From Kribbella sp. VKM Ac-2568 (GTDB taxonomy: Bacteria > Actinomycetota > Actinomycetes > Propionibacteriales > Kribbellaceae), in the NCBI RefSeq assembly GCF_004345365.1, contig NZ_SLVF01000003.1, positions 124,001 to 188,000 of the forward strand: DNA of 64,000 bases, in the 5' to 3' direction. The translations under genes were made by a program, and so were the position numbers. Below are positions 9,573 to 17,814 of the stretch, in pieces. Positions within the stretch are counted from its first letter, which is position 1, and each line of letters begins with the position of its first letter. A model generated the notes under the pieces. The model did no database searches and was not told the DNA's origin. It saw nothing but the letters and a program-made list of their open reading frames with translations.

Positions 9573-10517
9573 ATGCGATCTTTCACTCCCCGTCCCCGCG
9601 CGCTGGCGGTGCTGCTGGCCGGCACCGCGCTCGCCTTCAGCCCACTCGGTGGGTCAGCGACTGCCAAACTGCCCGTCGACCAACCGGCCGGCGTAGCCGA
9701 CTGCTTCACTCCGAGCGGAGCCTCCGCCAAGGGCGGTCATGGACCTGACACCCGCGACATCTCCGCCGCCGAGCAGAAGGCGATCGAGGCCCGCACCGCC
9801 CAGCTGCTCAAGGCCAAGGCGGCGCGCGGCGTCGGAGTACCGAAGGGTGCTCTCGCTGCCGCGACCGTGCCCGTCTACATCCACGTGATGCGCGACGCGG
9901 CCGGCAACGGCGACGTCACGGACACGCAGATCGCCCAGCAGATCGCGGTGCTGAACACGACGTTCGGCGGCCAGGAGTCGTCGGCGGCGGCCAACACCGG
10001 CTTCACCTTCTCGCTGGCCGGCACCTTCCGTTACAACAACAACCAGTGGCACCAGGACAAGCAGAGCTCGACCTACCGCAAGCAGACCCGCAAGGGCGGC
10101 AAGAACGCTCTCAACATCTGGCTGGTCGACTTCGCCTACCTGGGCATCGCGACCTTCCCGTGGGACTACGCGCGGCAGCCCGGCATCGACGGGATCCGGG
10201 TGCAGTACACCTCGCTGCCCGGCGGTTCGGCGACGAACTACAACCTCGGTGAGACCGCCACGCACGAGGCCGGCCACTGGTTCGGGCTCTACCACACGTT
10301 CCAGGGCGGTTGCACGGCCACGAACGACGAGGTCGCCGACACCCCGGCCCAGAGCAGCCCGACCAACGGCTGCCCCACCGGTCGTGACTCGTGCTCACTG
10401 CCGGGTCTGGACCCGATCCACAACTACATGGACTACTCCTACGACTCCTGCTACAACCAGTTCACTCCGAACCAGAGCACCCGGATCAGCAGCATGTGGA
10501 CGGCGTACCGCGCCTGA
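9573..10517 (+). CDS. Secreted zinc metalloprotease, M43 (pappalysin/cytophagalysin-like)
   Basis: The protein has 314 aa with a signal peptide (basic MRSFTPRPR, a hydrophobic core, cleavage after about residue 29). The catalytic motif HEAGHWFGLYH (about 231-241) fits the M43 zinc site HExxHxxGxxH. A Met-turn region HNYMDYSYDSCYNQFT lies near 282-297. Paired Cys residues in the C-terminal half suggest disulfides outside the cell. A second, frameshifted copy lies about 7 kb downstream. The residues between signal and catalytic domain may act as a propeptide; that is inference. A strong hairpin follows the stop. Confidence 0.9.
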   Translation: MRSFTPRPRALAVLLAGTALAFSPLGGSATAKLPVDQPAGVADCFTPSGASAKGGHGPDTRDISAAEQKAIEARTAQLLKAKAARGVGVPKGALAAATVPVYIHVMRDAAGNGDVTDTQIAQQIAVLNTTFGGQESSAAANTGFTFSLAGTFRYNNNQWHQDKQSSTYRKQTRKGGKNALNIWLVDFAYLGIATFPWDYARQPGIDGIRVQYTSLPGGSATNYNLGETATHEAGHWFGLYHTFQGGCTATNDEVADTPAQSSPTNGCPTGRDSCSLPGLDPIHNYMDYSYDSCYNQFTPNQSTRISSMWTAYRA

Positions 10518-10524
10518 CGAACTC

Positions 10525-10560
10525 TGGTACCGCCCCGGACCGCGTCGCGGGGCGGTACCA
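10525..10560. terminator. Bidirectional hairpin terminator
   Basis: A perfect 13-bp inverted repeat (TGGTACCGCCCCG at 10525-10537 and CGGGGCGGTACCA at 10548-10560) with a 10-nt loop lies between the convergent metalloprotease and GH13 genes. There is no long T-tract, as is usual in high-GC actinobacteria. Confidence 0.8.
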
Positions 10561-10571
10561 GATACCAGCCG

Positions 10572-12245
10572 TCAGAGGATGTAGCGGTCGCCCGGATGCA
10601 CGACCCGGAGCCAGCAGCAGCCGTACGGCGCGACCGGGTGGCGGAGGGTGCCGTCGTTGTCGATCGGAGTGGTCTTGCCGGTCAGCAGGTCCGCGACCTG
10701 TACGCCGACGCCGGTGCCCGACACCGCGAGGGTGACCTCGGCTTGCTGGTCCGAGAAGTTGTGCAGCGCGATCACCGTGCCGCCCTCGTAGTCCGACCGC
10801 TGCGCGAAGACCGACGGCGACTCGTGGTCCAGGATCGTGTACTTCCCCCAGGACAGCTCCGGGCACTCGCGGTACCGCTGAGCCAGCAGCTTGATCCAGT
10901 TCAGCAGCGAGTCCGGGTCGCGCCGCTGGTCCGCCACGTTCACGTGCTCCGGCGACAGGTCGCCCTCGACCACCGGACCGGCCAGCTTGTCCGGATCGGC
11001 CGTCGAGAACCCGCCGTTGGCATCCCTGGTCCACTGCATCGGAGTCCGTACCGCGTTGCGGCCCTCCGCCGCCAGGTTCTCCCCCATGCCGATCTCCTCG
11101 CCGTAGAAGAGCACCGGCGTACCGGGCAGGGAGAACAGCAGGCTGTAGACCATCTTGATCCGGTTCAGGTCGTTGCCGAGCATCGGCGGCAGGCGGCGGC
11201 GCAACCCGCGGCCGTAGAGCTGCATGTCCTCGTCCGGTCCGAAGGCGGCGAACACCTCCTGCCGCTCCTCGTCGCTGAGCTTGTCCAGCGTCAGCTCATC
11301 GTGGTTCCGCACGAAGGTGCCCCACTGCGCCTCCTCCGGCGGATCGGGCCGCTCACGCAGCGACTTGATCAGCTCGGCCGGCTCGGAGCGCGCCAGCGAC
11401 AGGTACAGCTTCTGCATGCCGATGAAGTCGAAGCACATCGTCAGCTCGTCGCCGTCCTCGTCACCGAAGAACTGGCGGGTGTCCTTGTACGGTAGGTTCA
11501 CCTCACCGAGCAGCACCGCCTGGCCGTCGCGCCGGTTCATGAAGGCGCGCAAGTCGCGCAGGTAGTCGTGCGGGTCGGGCAGGTTCGCCGCGTCCATCGC
11601 GCCCTTGGTCTCCAGCAGGAACGGCACCGCGTCGACCCGGAACCCGGACAGCCCGAGCTGCAGCCAGAACCCGATGATCCGCATGATCTCTTCGCGGACC
11701 TCGGGGTTGGCGATGTCGAGATCCGGCTGGTGCTTGTAGAACTGGTGCAGGTAGTACTGCCCGGCCTGCTCGTCGTACTGCCACAGGCTGGTCTCCTGGT
11801 CCGGGAACACGATCCCCTGGTCGGCGTCCGCCGGCGGCTCGTCCCGCCAGACGTACCAGTCCCGGTACGGCGACTGCCGCGACGCCCGGGCGCTCTGGAA
11901 CCACGGGTGCTGGTCGGACGTGTGGTTCACCACCAGGTCCGCGATCACCCGGATGCCGCGGTCCTGCGCGAGCGTGACCAGCTCGACCAGGTCGCCGTGC
12001 GTGCCGAGCCGCGAGTCGACCCCGTAGAAGTCGGTGATGTCGTAGCCGTCGTCGCGATCCGGCGTCGGGTAGAACGGCATCAGCCAAAGGCAGGTGACGC
12101 CTAGCTCGGCCAGGTGGTCGATCCGCTGCGACAACCCGCGGATGTCACCCCGGCCGTCCCCGTCGGTGTCGAAGAAGGTCTCGATGTCGAGGCAGTAGAT
12201 GATCGCGTTCTTCCACCAGACGTCGGCGGTCTCGGTCAGCCTCAC
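10572..12245 (-). CDS. GH13 alpha-amylase-family enzyme, trehalose-synthase-like
   Basis: The protein has 557 aa. The start is GTG 12245 because it overlaps the upstream stop by four bases (GTGA) and the family N-terminus follows at once (WWKNAIIYCLDIETF). The frame is open further upstream, but that part is a shadow of the LLM gene. All four GH13 regions are visible: DLVVNH, GFRVDAVP (Asp nucleophile), LLGEVN (Glu acid/base) and FVRNHDE. The beginning resembles trehalose synthases (maltose to trehalose), yet many such proteins are uncharacterised amylases, so substrate is left open. It is co-translated with an LLM oxidoreductase. No signal peptide is seen, so the enzyme is cytoplasmic. Confidence 0.87.
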   Translation of the reverse strand: MRLTETADVWWKNAIIYCLDIETFFDTDGDGRGDIRGLSQRIDHLAELGVTCLWLMPFYPTPDRDDGYDITDFYGVDSRLGTHGDLVELVTLAQDRGIRVIADLVVNHTSDQHPWFQSARASRQSPYRDWYVWRDEPPADADQGIVFPDQETSLWQYDEQAGQYYLHQFYKHQPDLDIANPEVREEIMRIIGFWLQLGLSGFRVDAVPFLLETKGAMDAANLPDPHDYLRDLRAFMNRRDGQAVLLGEVNLPYKDTRQFFGDEDGDELTMCFDFIGMQKLYLSLARSEPAELIKSLRERPDPPEEAQWGTFVRNHDELTLDKLSDEERQEVFAAFGPDEDMQLYGRGLRRRLPPMLGNDLNRIKMVYSLLFSLPGTPVLFYGEEIGMGENLAAEGRNAVRTPMQWTRDANGGFSTADPDKLAGPVVEGDLSPEHVNVADQRRDPDSLLNWIKLLAQRYRECPELSWGKYTILDHESPSVFAQRSDYEGGTVIALHNFSDQQAEVTLAVSGTGVGVQVADLLTGKTTPIDNDGTLRHPVAPYGCCWLRVVHPGDRYIL

Positions 12246-13210
12246 GGGCGGGTCACCTCCAACTGGGGCAGCACTTTCGCGCCGAACATGTCGATGAACT
12301 CCGACTGCTCCTGGCCGACGTGGTGCACGTAGACCCCGTCGAACCCGAGCGCGGCGTACGAGTTGAGCCACTCCGCGTGGCGGCCGGGGTCGGACGAGAT
12401 CCGGACGGCCTGGTGCATCGCCTCGGGGCGGACGTGCTCTCCCGCCTGGTCGAACGTCTCGGCGGTCTCGGTGTCCCAGCAGAACGGTGGCGCGAAGACG
12501 TTGGTCCGCCACTGGTCGTGCGCGATTCGCAGCGCCTCGTCCTCGTCGGCGGCGTAACTGACGTGCACCTGCAGGTTCACCTTGCCGCGTCCGCCGTTGT
12601 CCTTGTACGCCGCGATCACCTTGCGCAGGTGATCTTCCTCGGCAGCCACCGTGATCAGCCCATCGGCCCAGCCGGCGCACCACTCGGCCGTCTTGGTGGA
12701 GACCGCAGCGGCGAACAGCGGGGGTGGTTCCGCCGGCCTTGTCCAGAGGCGTGCGCGATCGACCGTGACCAGGCCGTCGTGGCTCACTTCCTCGCCCTGC
12801 AGGAGTTTTCGCATCACCTCGACGCACTCCTCGAGGCGCTGGTTGCGCTTCTCCTTGCGCGGCCAGCCGCCACCGGTGATGTGCTCGTTGCTCGCCTCGC
12901 CGGTGCCGAGCGCAGCCCAGAAGCGGCCCGGGTACATCGACCCCAGCGTGCCGATCGCCTGCGCGATGATCGCCGGGTGGTACCGCTGGCCAGGCGCGTT
13001 CACGACGCCGAAGGACAACCCGGTCGCCTGCAGGGCGGCGCCGAGCCACGACCAGGCGAAGCCGGACTCGCCCTGTCTCACGCTCCACGGGCTGAAGTGA
13101 TCCGAACACATCGCCGCCGTGAAACCTGCTTGCTCGGCCCGCACCACCGCTTGTAGCAGGTCGGCGGGTGGGACCTGTTCGTGCGAGGCATGGAAGCCGT
13201 AGACAGTCAT
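12242..13210 (-). CDS. LLM-class flavin-dependent oxidoreductase
   Basis: This 322-aa TIM-barrel protein of the luciferase-like monooxygenase class starts at MTVYGFHASHEQVPP, which aligns with the family N-terminus. The frame extends upstream to 13330, but ATG 13210 directly follows a GGGGAGG sequence and is preferred, although the spacing is unusually short. Motifs include CSDHFSPW, GVVNAPG and GMYPGRFWAALG-like barrel strands. It uses FMN or F420; which one cannot be read. It overlaps the GH13 gene by four bases. A subfamily of LLM proteins is recurrently paired with trehalose-synthase-like genes, and this pair may be one of them. Substrate is unknown. Confidence 0.82.
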   Translation of the reverse strand: MTVYGFHASHEQVPPADLLQAVVRAEQAGFTAAMCSDHFSPWSVRQGESGFAWSWLGAALQATGLSFGVVNAPGQRYHPAIIAQAIGTLGSMYPGRFWAALGTGEASNEHITGGGWPRKEKRNQRLEECVEVMRKLLQGEEVSHDGLVTVDRARLWTRPAEPPPLFAAAVSTKTAEWCAGWADGLITVAAEEDHLRKVIAAYKDNGGRGKVNLQVHVSYAADEDEALRIAHDQWRTNVFAPPFCWDTETAETFDQAGEHVRPEAMHQAVRISSDPGRHAEWLNSYAALGFDGVYVHHVGQEQSEFIDMFGAKVLPQLEVTRP

Positions 13211-13320
13211 ACCTCCCCGTGCCCCTCCCAGCGCCCAGCTACACGCTGCCTTCTTGCGAGGGAGCCGTTTCACCCGCCGGAGGGAGCCCTCCGTCGAGTT
13301 GCTCGCTGACGCTGGTCTCC

Positions 13321-14343
13321 ATGAACTCACTGGTCGGAACGGCCCGTCGCTGGCCTGACTGGGCGCCGCGAGCGGCCCAACTCTGGTCAGTCCTCTACGG
13401 CGCCCTCGCGCTGCACTGGTTGCTCGGCGGACGCGCCGGCTTCCCCATAGCCAACGTCCAGGGCGATCCGCCTGGCGGCTCCATCACCGCGGCTGTGGTG
13501 GCCGCTGTGTTACTGCTCGGCTGCGTCGCAGGAATCCTCTCGGCTCAGTCCTCGTCACCTGGTGCGACTGCCGCCCAGGTCATCGCGACCGGCACAGCCG
13601 CCGTCGGCACCTTCGGACTGGCTCTCAGTGGCGTTGGAATCATCGCGTCCGGCAAGGTCGAACGACCACTCGCGCTGGTCGCCCAACTCGCCGCGCTCAT
13701 CGGAGCCCTGTTGCTCTTCGCGACGACTCGGGTGCAGTCGCGCCGCCGACGATCACGCTGCCCGCGCTGCGGTGGCTGTCACCCTCTGGCCCTACGCCCC
13801 GCCGCACCACTCGTCCGGGCCCGCTCGGGCCGCGCACCCACCCGCACCCTGCGTACGGCGTACCTGCTCCTGCTCGGCTTGTTGCCATGGGCAACCGTGA
13901 AGGTGGTCTGGGGATTCGGCGGCGACGCCCTCGGCGTGACGTCCTCGGAGTGGCGCACCTCGATGGACGATAGCGACCTGTCCGCCCTCAGCCGCCTACT
14001 GGAACGCCTCGGCCTCGACATCACCGTCATGGCCGCCCTCGTAGGCGTTCTCCTGGTCCACACCCTCCTCCACCGCTGGGGCCTCCACCTCCCGCGCTGG
14101 CTCCTCCTGCTGCCCGCGTGGGTCGGCGGAGTAAGCCTCACCCTGTACGGCGTCCCGCTAACCGTCTGGGGCTCTCTGACATTAGTGGGGGTGACTCCAC
14201 CCTCAGCCACCCCGGGCCCATTCACACAAACCGGCCTAGCCTGGATGATCCTCTTCGGCGGCCTAGCCTTCACCACCCTGGGCACATCCCTAACCCTCGC
14301 AGCCCGCTCCTACCACCGCAGAACCCAACCCACCTGCGTCTGA
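13321..14343 (+). CDS. Polytopic membrane protein of unknown function
   Basis: The 340-aa protein starts at ATG 13321, just after the divergent LLM promoter region. About eight hydrophobic segments are seen, for example near residues 20-35, 55-75, 85-110, 118-138, 178-198, 235-255, 262-300 and 310-330. A cytoplasmic-looking Cys pair (CPRCGGC, about 146-152) resembles a small metal-binding knuckle. No enzyme motif was recognised. It converges on the GAF-ANTAR gene with only two bases between the stops. Confidence 0.7.
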   Translation: MNSLVGTARRWPDWAPRAAQLWSVLYGALALHWLLGGRAGFPIANVQGDPPGGSITAAVVAAVLLLGCVAGILSAQSSSPGATAAQVIATGTAAVGTFGLALSGVGIIASGKVERPLALVAQLAALIGALLLFATTRVQSRRRRSRCPRCGGCHPLALRPAAPLVRARSGRAPTRTLRTAYLLLLGLLPWATVKVVWGFGGDALGVTSSEWRTSMDDSDLSALSRLLERLGLDITVMAALVGVLLVHTLLHRWGLHLPRWLLLLPAWVGGVSLTLYGVPLTVWGSLTLVGVTPPSATPGPFTQTGLAWMILFGGLAFTTLGTSLTLAARSYHRRTQPTCV

Positions 14344-14345
14344 GG

Positions 14346-15050
14346 TCAGCGCTGGGAGTTGGTGTTGGACTGGTCTACCAGGGCTGTGGCTACGGTGCGG
14401 AGTTTGGTGTTGCGGGTTTGGGAGAGGCGGACGAGGAAGGCGAAGGCTCGGTCGGAGTCGACCTGGTAGCGCTCCATCACGATGCCGACGGCCTGGCCGA
14501 TCACGTTGCGGGTGGCGAGCGCCTCGGTCATGGTCTGGTCCTGCCGGGCCCAGCCCATCGCGACCGCGATCTGGCCGGCGAACATGCTGCCCAGCTGGAT
14601 CGAGTCCTGGTCGATCGAGTTCGGTTCGAGGGCGTAGAGGTTGAGCGCGCCGCGGACGTGCGGTTCGGCGCGGAACTGGAAGGCGACCTGCGAGCCGAAG
14701 CCGAGCGCCGCCGCCTTCGGGCCGAAGTCCGGCCAGCGCGGGTCGGCCGCCAGGTCGTTCACCGCGACGATCGGGTCGTCCAGCGCCGCGTCCAGGCAGG
14801 GACCCTCGCCGAGCTCGTACTGCAGGTGGTCGGCGCGGGTGACCAGCAGGCCGGTCGGGGCCAGGGTCTTGATCTCCCGGTCCTTGGTGGTGATCGAGAT
14901 GCTCGCCTCGACGATGCCGGGGATCGTGTCCGCCACACTGCGGGTGATCAGTTCCAGGGTCTCGTCCAGGTCCATCGGCGACTGTAGTGCCGCTGCCACC
15001 TCGGACATCACCTCAGCGACCTCGAGATGCAGAGACTTCGATTCCGTCAT
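14346..15050 (-). CDS. GAF and ANTAR domain transcription antitermination regulator
   Basis: The 234-aa protein starts at ATG 15050, chosen for GAGGAG about seven bases upstream. An N-terminal GAF domain (about 20-155; GEGPCLDA, ADPRWPDFGPKAAALG) would sense a small ligand or redox state. The C-terminal ANTAR domain (about 165-225; IGQAVGIVMERYQVDSDRAF) binds paired RNA hairpins and prevents termination. There is no kinase or receiver domain nearby, so it is probably a one-component regulator. A second protein of the same architecture lies at 49.5-50.2 kb. RNA targets are not identifiable from the window. Confidence 0.88.
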   Translation of the reverse strand: MTESKSLHLEVAEVMSEVAAALQSPMDLDETLELITRSVADTIPGIVEASISITTKDREIKTLAPTGLLVTRADHLQYELGEGPCLDAALDDPIVAVNDLAADPRWPDFGPKAAALGFGSQVAFQFRAEPHVRGALNLYALEPNSIDQDSIQLGSMFAGQIAVAMGWARQDQTMTEALATRNVIGQAVGIVMERYQVDSDRAFAFLVRLSQTRNTKLRTVATALVDQSNTNSQR

Positions 15051-15183
15051 AACGCAGCTCCTCGGGAGAAGCCGATCCCCCCGGGGTCTCGGCACGCCTT
15101 GGGCCCACCGTGGTACCCGCCACCAGTGTGCATCAGACGCCGAAGGAAAGTGCTGCACAGCCAGGACCCCGGACAGAGGGCGA

Positions 15184-15212
15184 CCCCGGCGCTGTGAAAC
15201 TCAACGCCGGGG
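15184..15212. terminator. Hairpin, probable terminator of the CDGSH gene
   Basis: CCCCGGCG (15184-15191) and CGCCGGGG (15205-15212) form an 8-bp stem with a 13-nt loop, about 70 bases downstream of the CDGSH stop on the minus strand. It is weaker than the other hairpins in the window. Confidence 0.4.
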
Positions 15213-15282
15213 CCTGGAGCTTGCAGACCCTCGAGTGCCGACAACCTCGTGCCTCCCAGGTGCCCTTACCGACCAGTCCTAT

Positions 15283-15504
15283 TCACGCCTCGCCGCGCGA
15301 GGTCGCACGAGCCGCCCGGCCACGCCTCAACAAGGCGTGAGTCCCGTCACAGAAGGGCTTCAGTGCGGACCGGTCGCAGCGGCACAGGGCGATCGTGCCG
15401 CGCCGCGGATCGATCTGTTCGCCGTTCTCGTCCTGCAGTTCGAAGTCGCCGCGGACCAGCAGCGGCCCGTCCGGATAGGCCCGGATCACCGTCGGATCTG
15501 TCAT
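15283..15504 (-). CDS. CDGSH iron-sulfur domain protein
   Basis: The 73-aa protein carries the complete CDGSH signature C41-R-C43-D-R-S46-A-L-K-P50-F-C52-D-G-T-H56, the 3Cys-1His ligand set for a 2Fe-2S cluster. Such proteins transfer electrons or clusters and sense redox state. There is no membrane anchor, unlike mitoNEET, so it is soluble. It is divergent from a heme-oxygenase-like redox protein with an 80-bp shared promoter region, which suggests joint function or regulation. Confidence 0.88.
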   Translation of the reverse strand: MTDPTVIRAYPDGPLLVRGDFELQDENGEQIDPRRGTIALCRCDRSALKPFCDGTHALLRRGRAARATSRGEA

Positions 15505-15584
15505 GGGCCGACTGGTACCCAGCAGGGAATCGCCGGTTTTGATCCGGGTACCGGACGGCCCGACCCCTCGAAGGAGCAGTAACC

Positions 15585-16559
15585 ATGCTTTTACCCCCGG
15601 CTCGAGGCCCCTTGAGCGCCTGGCTGATCGGCCACCTCACCGGCCGGCGTGAGCCCGTGCCGCAACCGATCACCACGGCCGAGCCCTGGTCGGACGAGGA
15701 CCTCCAACTCGCCCTGTGGTGCTGCTACGAGCTGAGCTACCGCGGCTTCGACGACACCCCTCCGGACGCGGAGTGGGATCTGCGCGTGCTCGAGTTCCGC
15801 GCCCGGCTCGAAGAGCCCTGGACCCAGTGGTTGCGCGCGACCTGCACCCCGTCGGTGACCACCGCCCCGGCATCCCGGCAACTGCGCGAGTTGATCGACG
15901 CCGACACCGGCCCCGCGCTGGCGGCGTACCTGCATCGGCATGCCGAGCTCGGCCAGTTCCGCGAGTTCGTCCGGAACCGATCGGTGTATCAGCTGAAGGA
16001 GGCCGACCCGCACAGCTTCGGCATCCCCCGCCTGGACGGCGCGACCAAGGCGGCACTGGTGGAGATCCAGGCCGACGAGTACGGCGGCGGTCGGCCCGCG
16101 CGAATGCACGCCGAACTGTTCCGTACGACGATGCGCTGGCTGGGGCTCGACGACAGCTACGGCCGCTACGTCCCCGAAGTACCGGCGGTGACGCTGGCGA
16201 TCTCGAACGTGATGTCGCTCTTCGCCCTGCACAGCCGCTGGACCGGCGCCCTGCTCGGGCACCTCGCGGCGCTCGAGATGACCTCCACCCTGCCCAACCG
16301 CCGGTACGCCGCGGGCGCCGCACGGCTCGGCGCCACCGAGGAGCAGGCGGCGTACTTCACCGAGCACGTCGAGGCGGACGCTGTGCACGAGCAGATCGCG
16401 GCCCACGACCTGTGTGACAGCTACGTCCTGGACCACCCGGGAAGCACTGCCGACATCCTCTTCGGGGCTCAGTGCTCGCTGACTCTCGACAACCTCTTCG
16501 CCGACCATCTGCTCAAGAGCTGGGGTGTGACCGAGACCCACCAGAGGGCCGCCAGCTGA
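15585..16559 (+). CDS. Iron-containing redox enzyme family (heme-oxygenase-like fold)
   Basis: The 324-aa, largely helical protein starts at ATG 15585 with AAGGAG eight bases upstream. The region LVEIQADEYGGGRPARMHAELF (split here as EIQADEYG and MHAELF) and the later EHVEADAVHEQIAAHDL carry the Glu/His residues typical of the diiron or cofactor-free heme-oxygenase-like oxygenase superfamily (HDO/TenA-like). The reaction is unknown. It sits back to back with the CDGSH gene; a CDGSH protein could deliver electrons to a diiron enzyme, though that is inference. No signal peptide is seen. Confidence 0.8.
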   Translation: MLLPPARGPLSAWLIGHLTGRREPVPQPITTAEPWSDEDLQLALWCCYELSYRGFDDTPPDAEWDLRVLEFRARLEEPWTQWLRATCTPSVTTAPASRQLRELIDADTGPALAAYLHRHAELGQFREFVRNRSVYQLKEADPHSFGIPRLDGATKAALVEIQADEYGGGRPARMHAELFRTTMRWLGLDDSYGRYVPEVPAVTLAISNVMSLFALHSRWTGALLGHLAALEMTSTLPNRRYAAGAARLGATEEQAAYFTEHVEADAVHEQIAAHDLCDSYVLDHPGSTADILFGAQCSLTLDNLFADHLLKSWGVTETHQRAAS

Positions 16560-16736
16560 GTCACTTACCGCGTTCGGGTGAGCACCGTGGAGTAGGTTCT
16601 CGACATACTCAGTCGTGCTGCTGCCGCCGCGAAAACTCTGACCGCGCAACTGCGCTGATGCCTAGTGGACGGCCATCGACCGTCCTAGAGTCGGACTGCC
16701 TGGGGACCACGCCGCTGCAGATCCAAGGGGCAGGAC

Positions 16737-17659
16737 ATGAAGCGAATCACGGCAGTTCGAGCCGCCATTGTCGCACTGATGCTGGTCATAACCGTGGGCG
16801 CCACACCCGCCGCGGTTTCCTCCCCTCCCCCTTCGCCGGCCGCCCCGGTCGAGGACTGCGGCCACACCGACGCCACGAGTACCACGCTTCTCGGCCGCGG
16901 TGGTCAGCGTGAACCCGACCTGGGCGAGGTGCACGAAGACCTGCCGGCGAGCGCGGTCAACAAGGCCTCGAAGAAGTTCAGTGCGACCGTGCCGGTCTAC
17001 TTCCACGTCATCACCGACGGCGCCGCCGGTTCCCTGACGGCCGCCCAGATCGCGGCACAGATCGCAGTACTCAACGCGACCTTCGCGGGCGCCGAGGGTG
17101 GTGCGCGGACCGGCTTCAGCTTCACGCTGGCCGGCGTCACCCGCACCGACAACGCAGCCTGGTTCGCCACGAATCCCGGCGGCACGAGAACAGCATGAAG
17201 CGTGCGCTGCATCAAGGCGGCCCGAACGCGCTGAACCTTTACACGACCACCGCCGGCGACTACCTCGGCTGGGCCTATCTGCCCGACATCGTGACGAAAC
17301 CCGGCAGGGCCTTCCTCGACGGCGTCGTCATCGACTGGGAGTCGCTCCCGGGTGTGTCGACCACCTACGCGGGCCGCTACGACCAGGGCGAGACCGCGAC
17401 CCACGAGGTGGGTCACTGGCTCAACCTCGAGCACACCTTCTTCGGCGGCTGCAACGCCAAGGGCGACTTCGTCGACGACACCCCGGCCCAGAAGGTGCCG
17501 ACCAACGGCTGTCCGGAGGGCAAGGACACCTGCCGCCAGCCCGGACTCGACCCGATCCACAACTACATGGACTACTCCTACGACACCTGCTACACCCAGT
17601 TCACCCCGGGCCAGGCCCAGCGCATGGGCGACGCCTGGCTCCTGTACCGCGCGGTCTAG
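16737..17659 (+). pseudogene. M43 zinc metalloprotease, split by a -1 frameshift
   Basis: Two frames together make one M43 protease. The first (16737-17198, 153 aa) has a signal peptide (MKRITAVRAA..., cleavage near TPA) and the pre-catalytic region. It stops after NPGGTRTA. The second (17195-17659, 154 aa) starts inside that stop (ATGA) and carries HEVGHWLNLEH and the Met-turn HNYMDYSYDTCYTQFT. Upstream of its ATG the second frame reads RHENS, so one missing base around 17184-17194 would rejoin the protein in the order seen in the intact paralogue at 9573-10517. It is either a real frameshift, a sequencing error, or two coupled ORFs. The downstream half alone has no export signal. Confidence 0.8.
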
Positions 17660-17660
17660 G

Positions 17661-17695
17661 CGAACCATCGCCGACACCCGGGCGGCGGAGGTTCG
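17661..17695 (+). terminator. Hairpin after the split metalloprotease
   Basis: CGAACC-at-CGCCG (17661-17673) pairs with CGGCG-ga-GGTTCG (about 17683-17695) across a 9-nt loop, with one two-base internal mismatch. It lies directly after the TAG stop. Confidence 0.55.
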
Positions 17696-17814
17696 TTAAC
17701 CGGAAACAATCCTCTACAGATCGGCGTCAATCCCTCACCGCACGGATACAGCCAGGAAACACTTTGTTCTTACCTTTCTAGGCAGCTACCCCACCCGCCT
17801 AGTGAGGAGTGCAA

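Noticed and set aside
12246..13109. N-terminal extension of the GH13 enzyme to 845 aa
   Set aside because: The additional part is an out-of-frame shadow of the LLM gene. The GTG at 12245 with a 4-bp overlap gives the normal family start.
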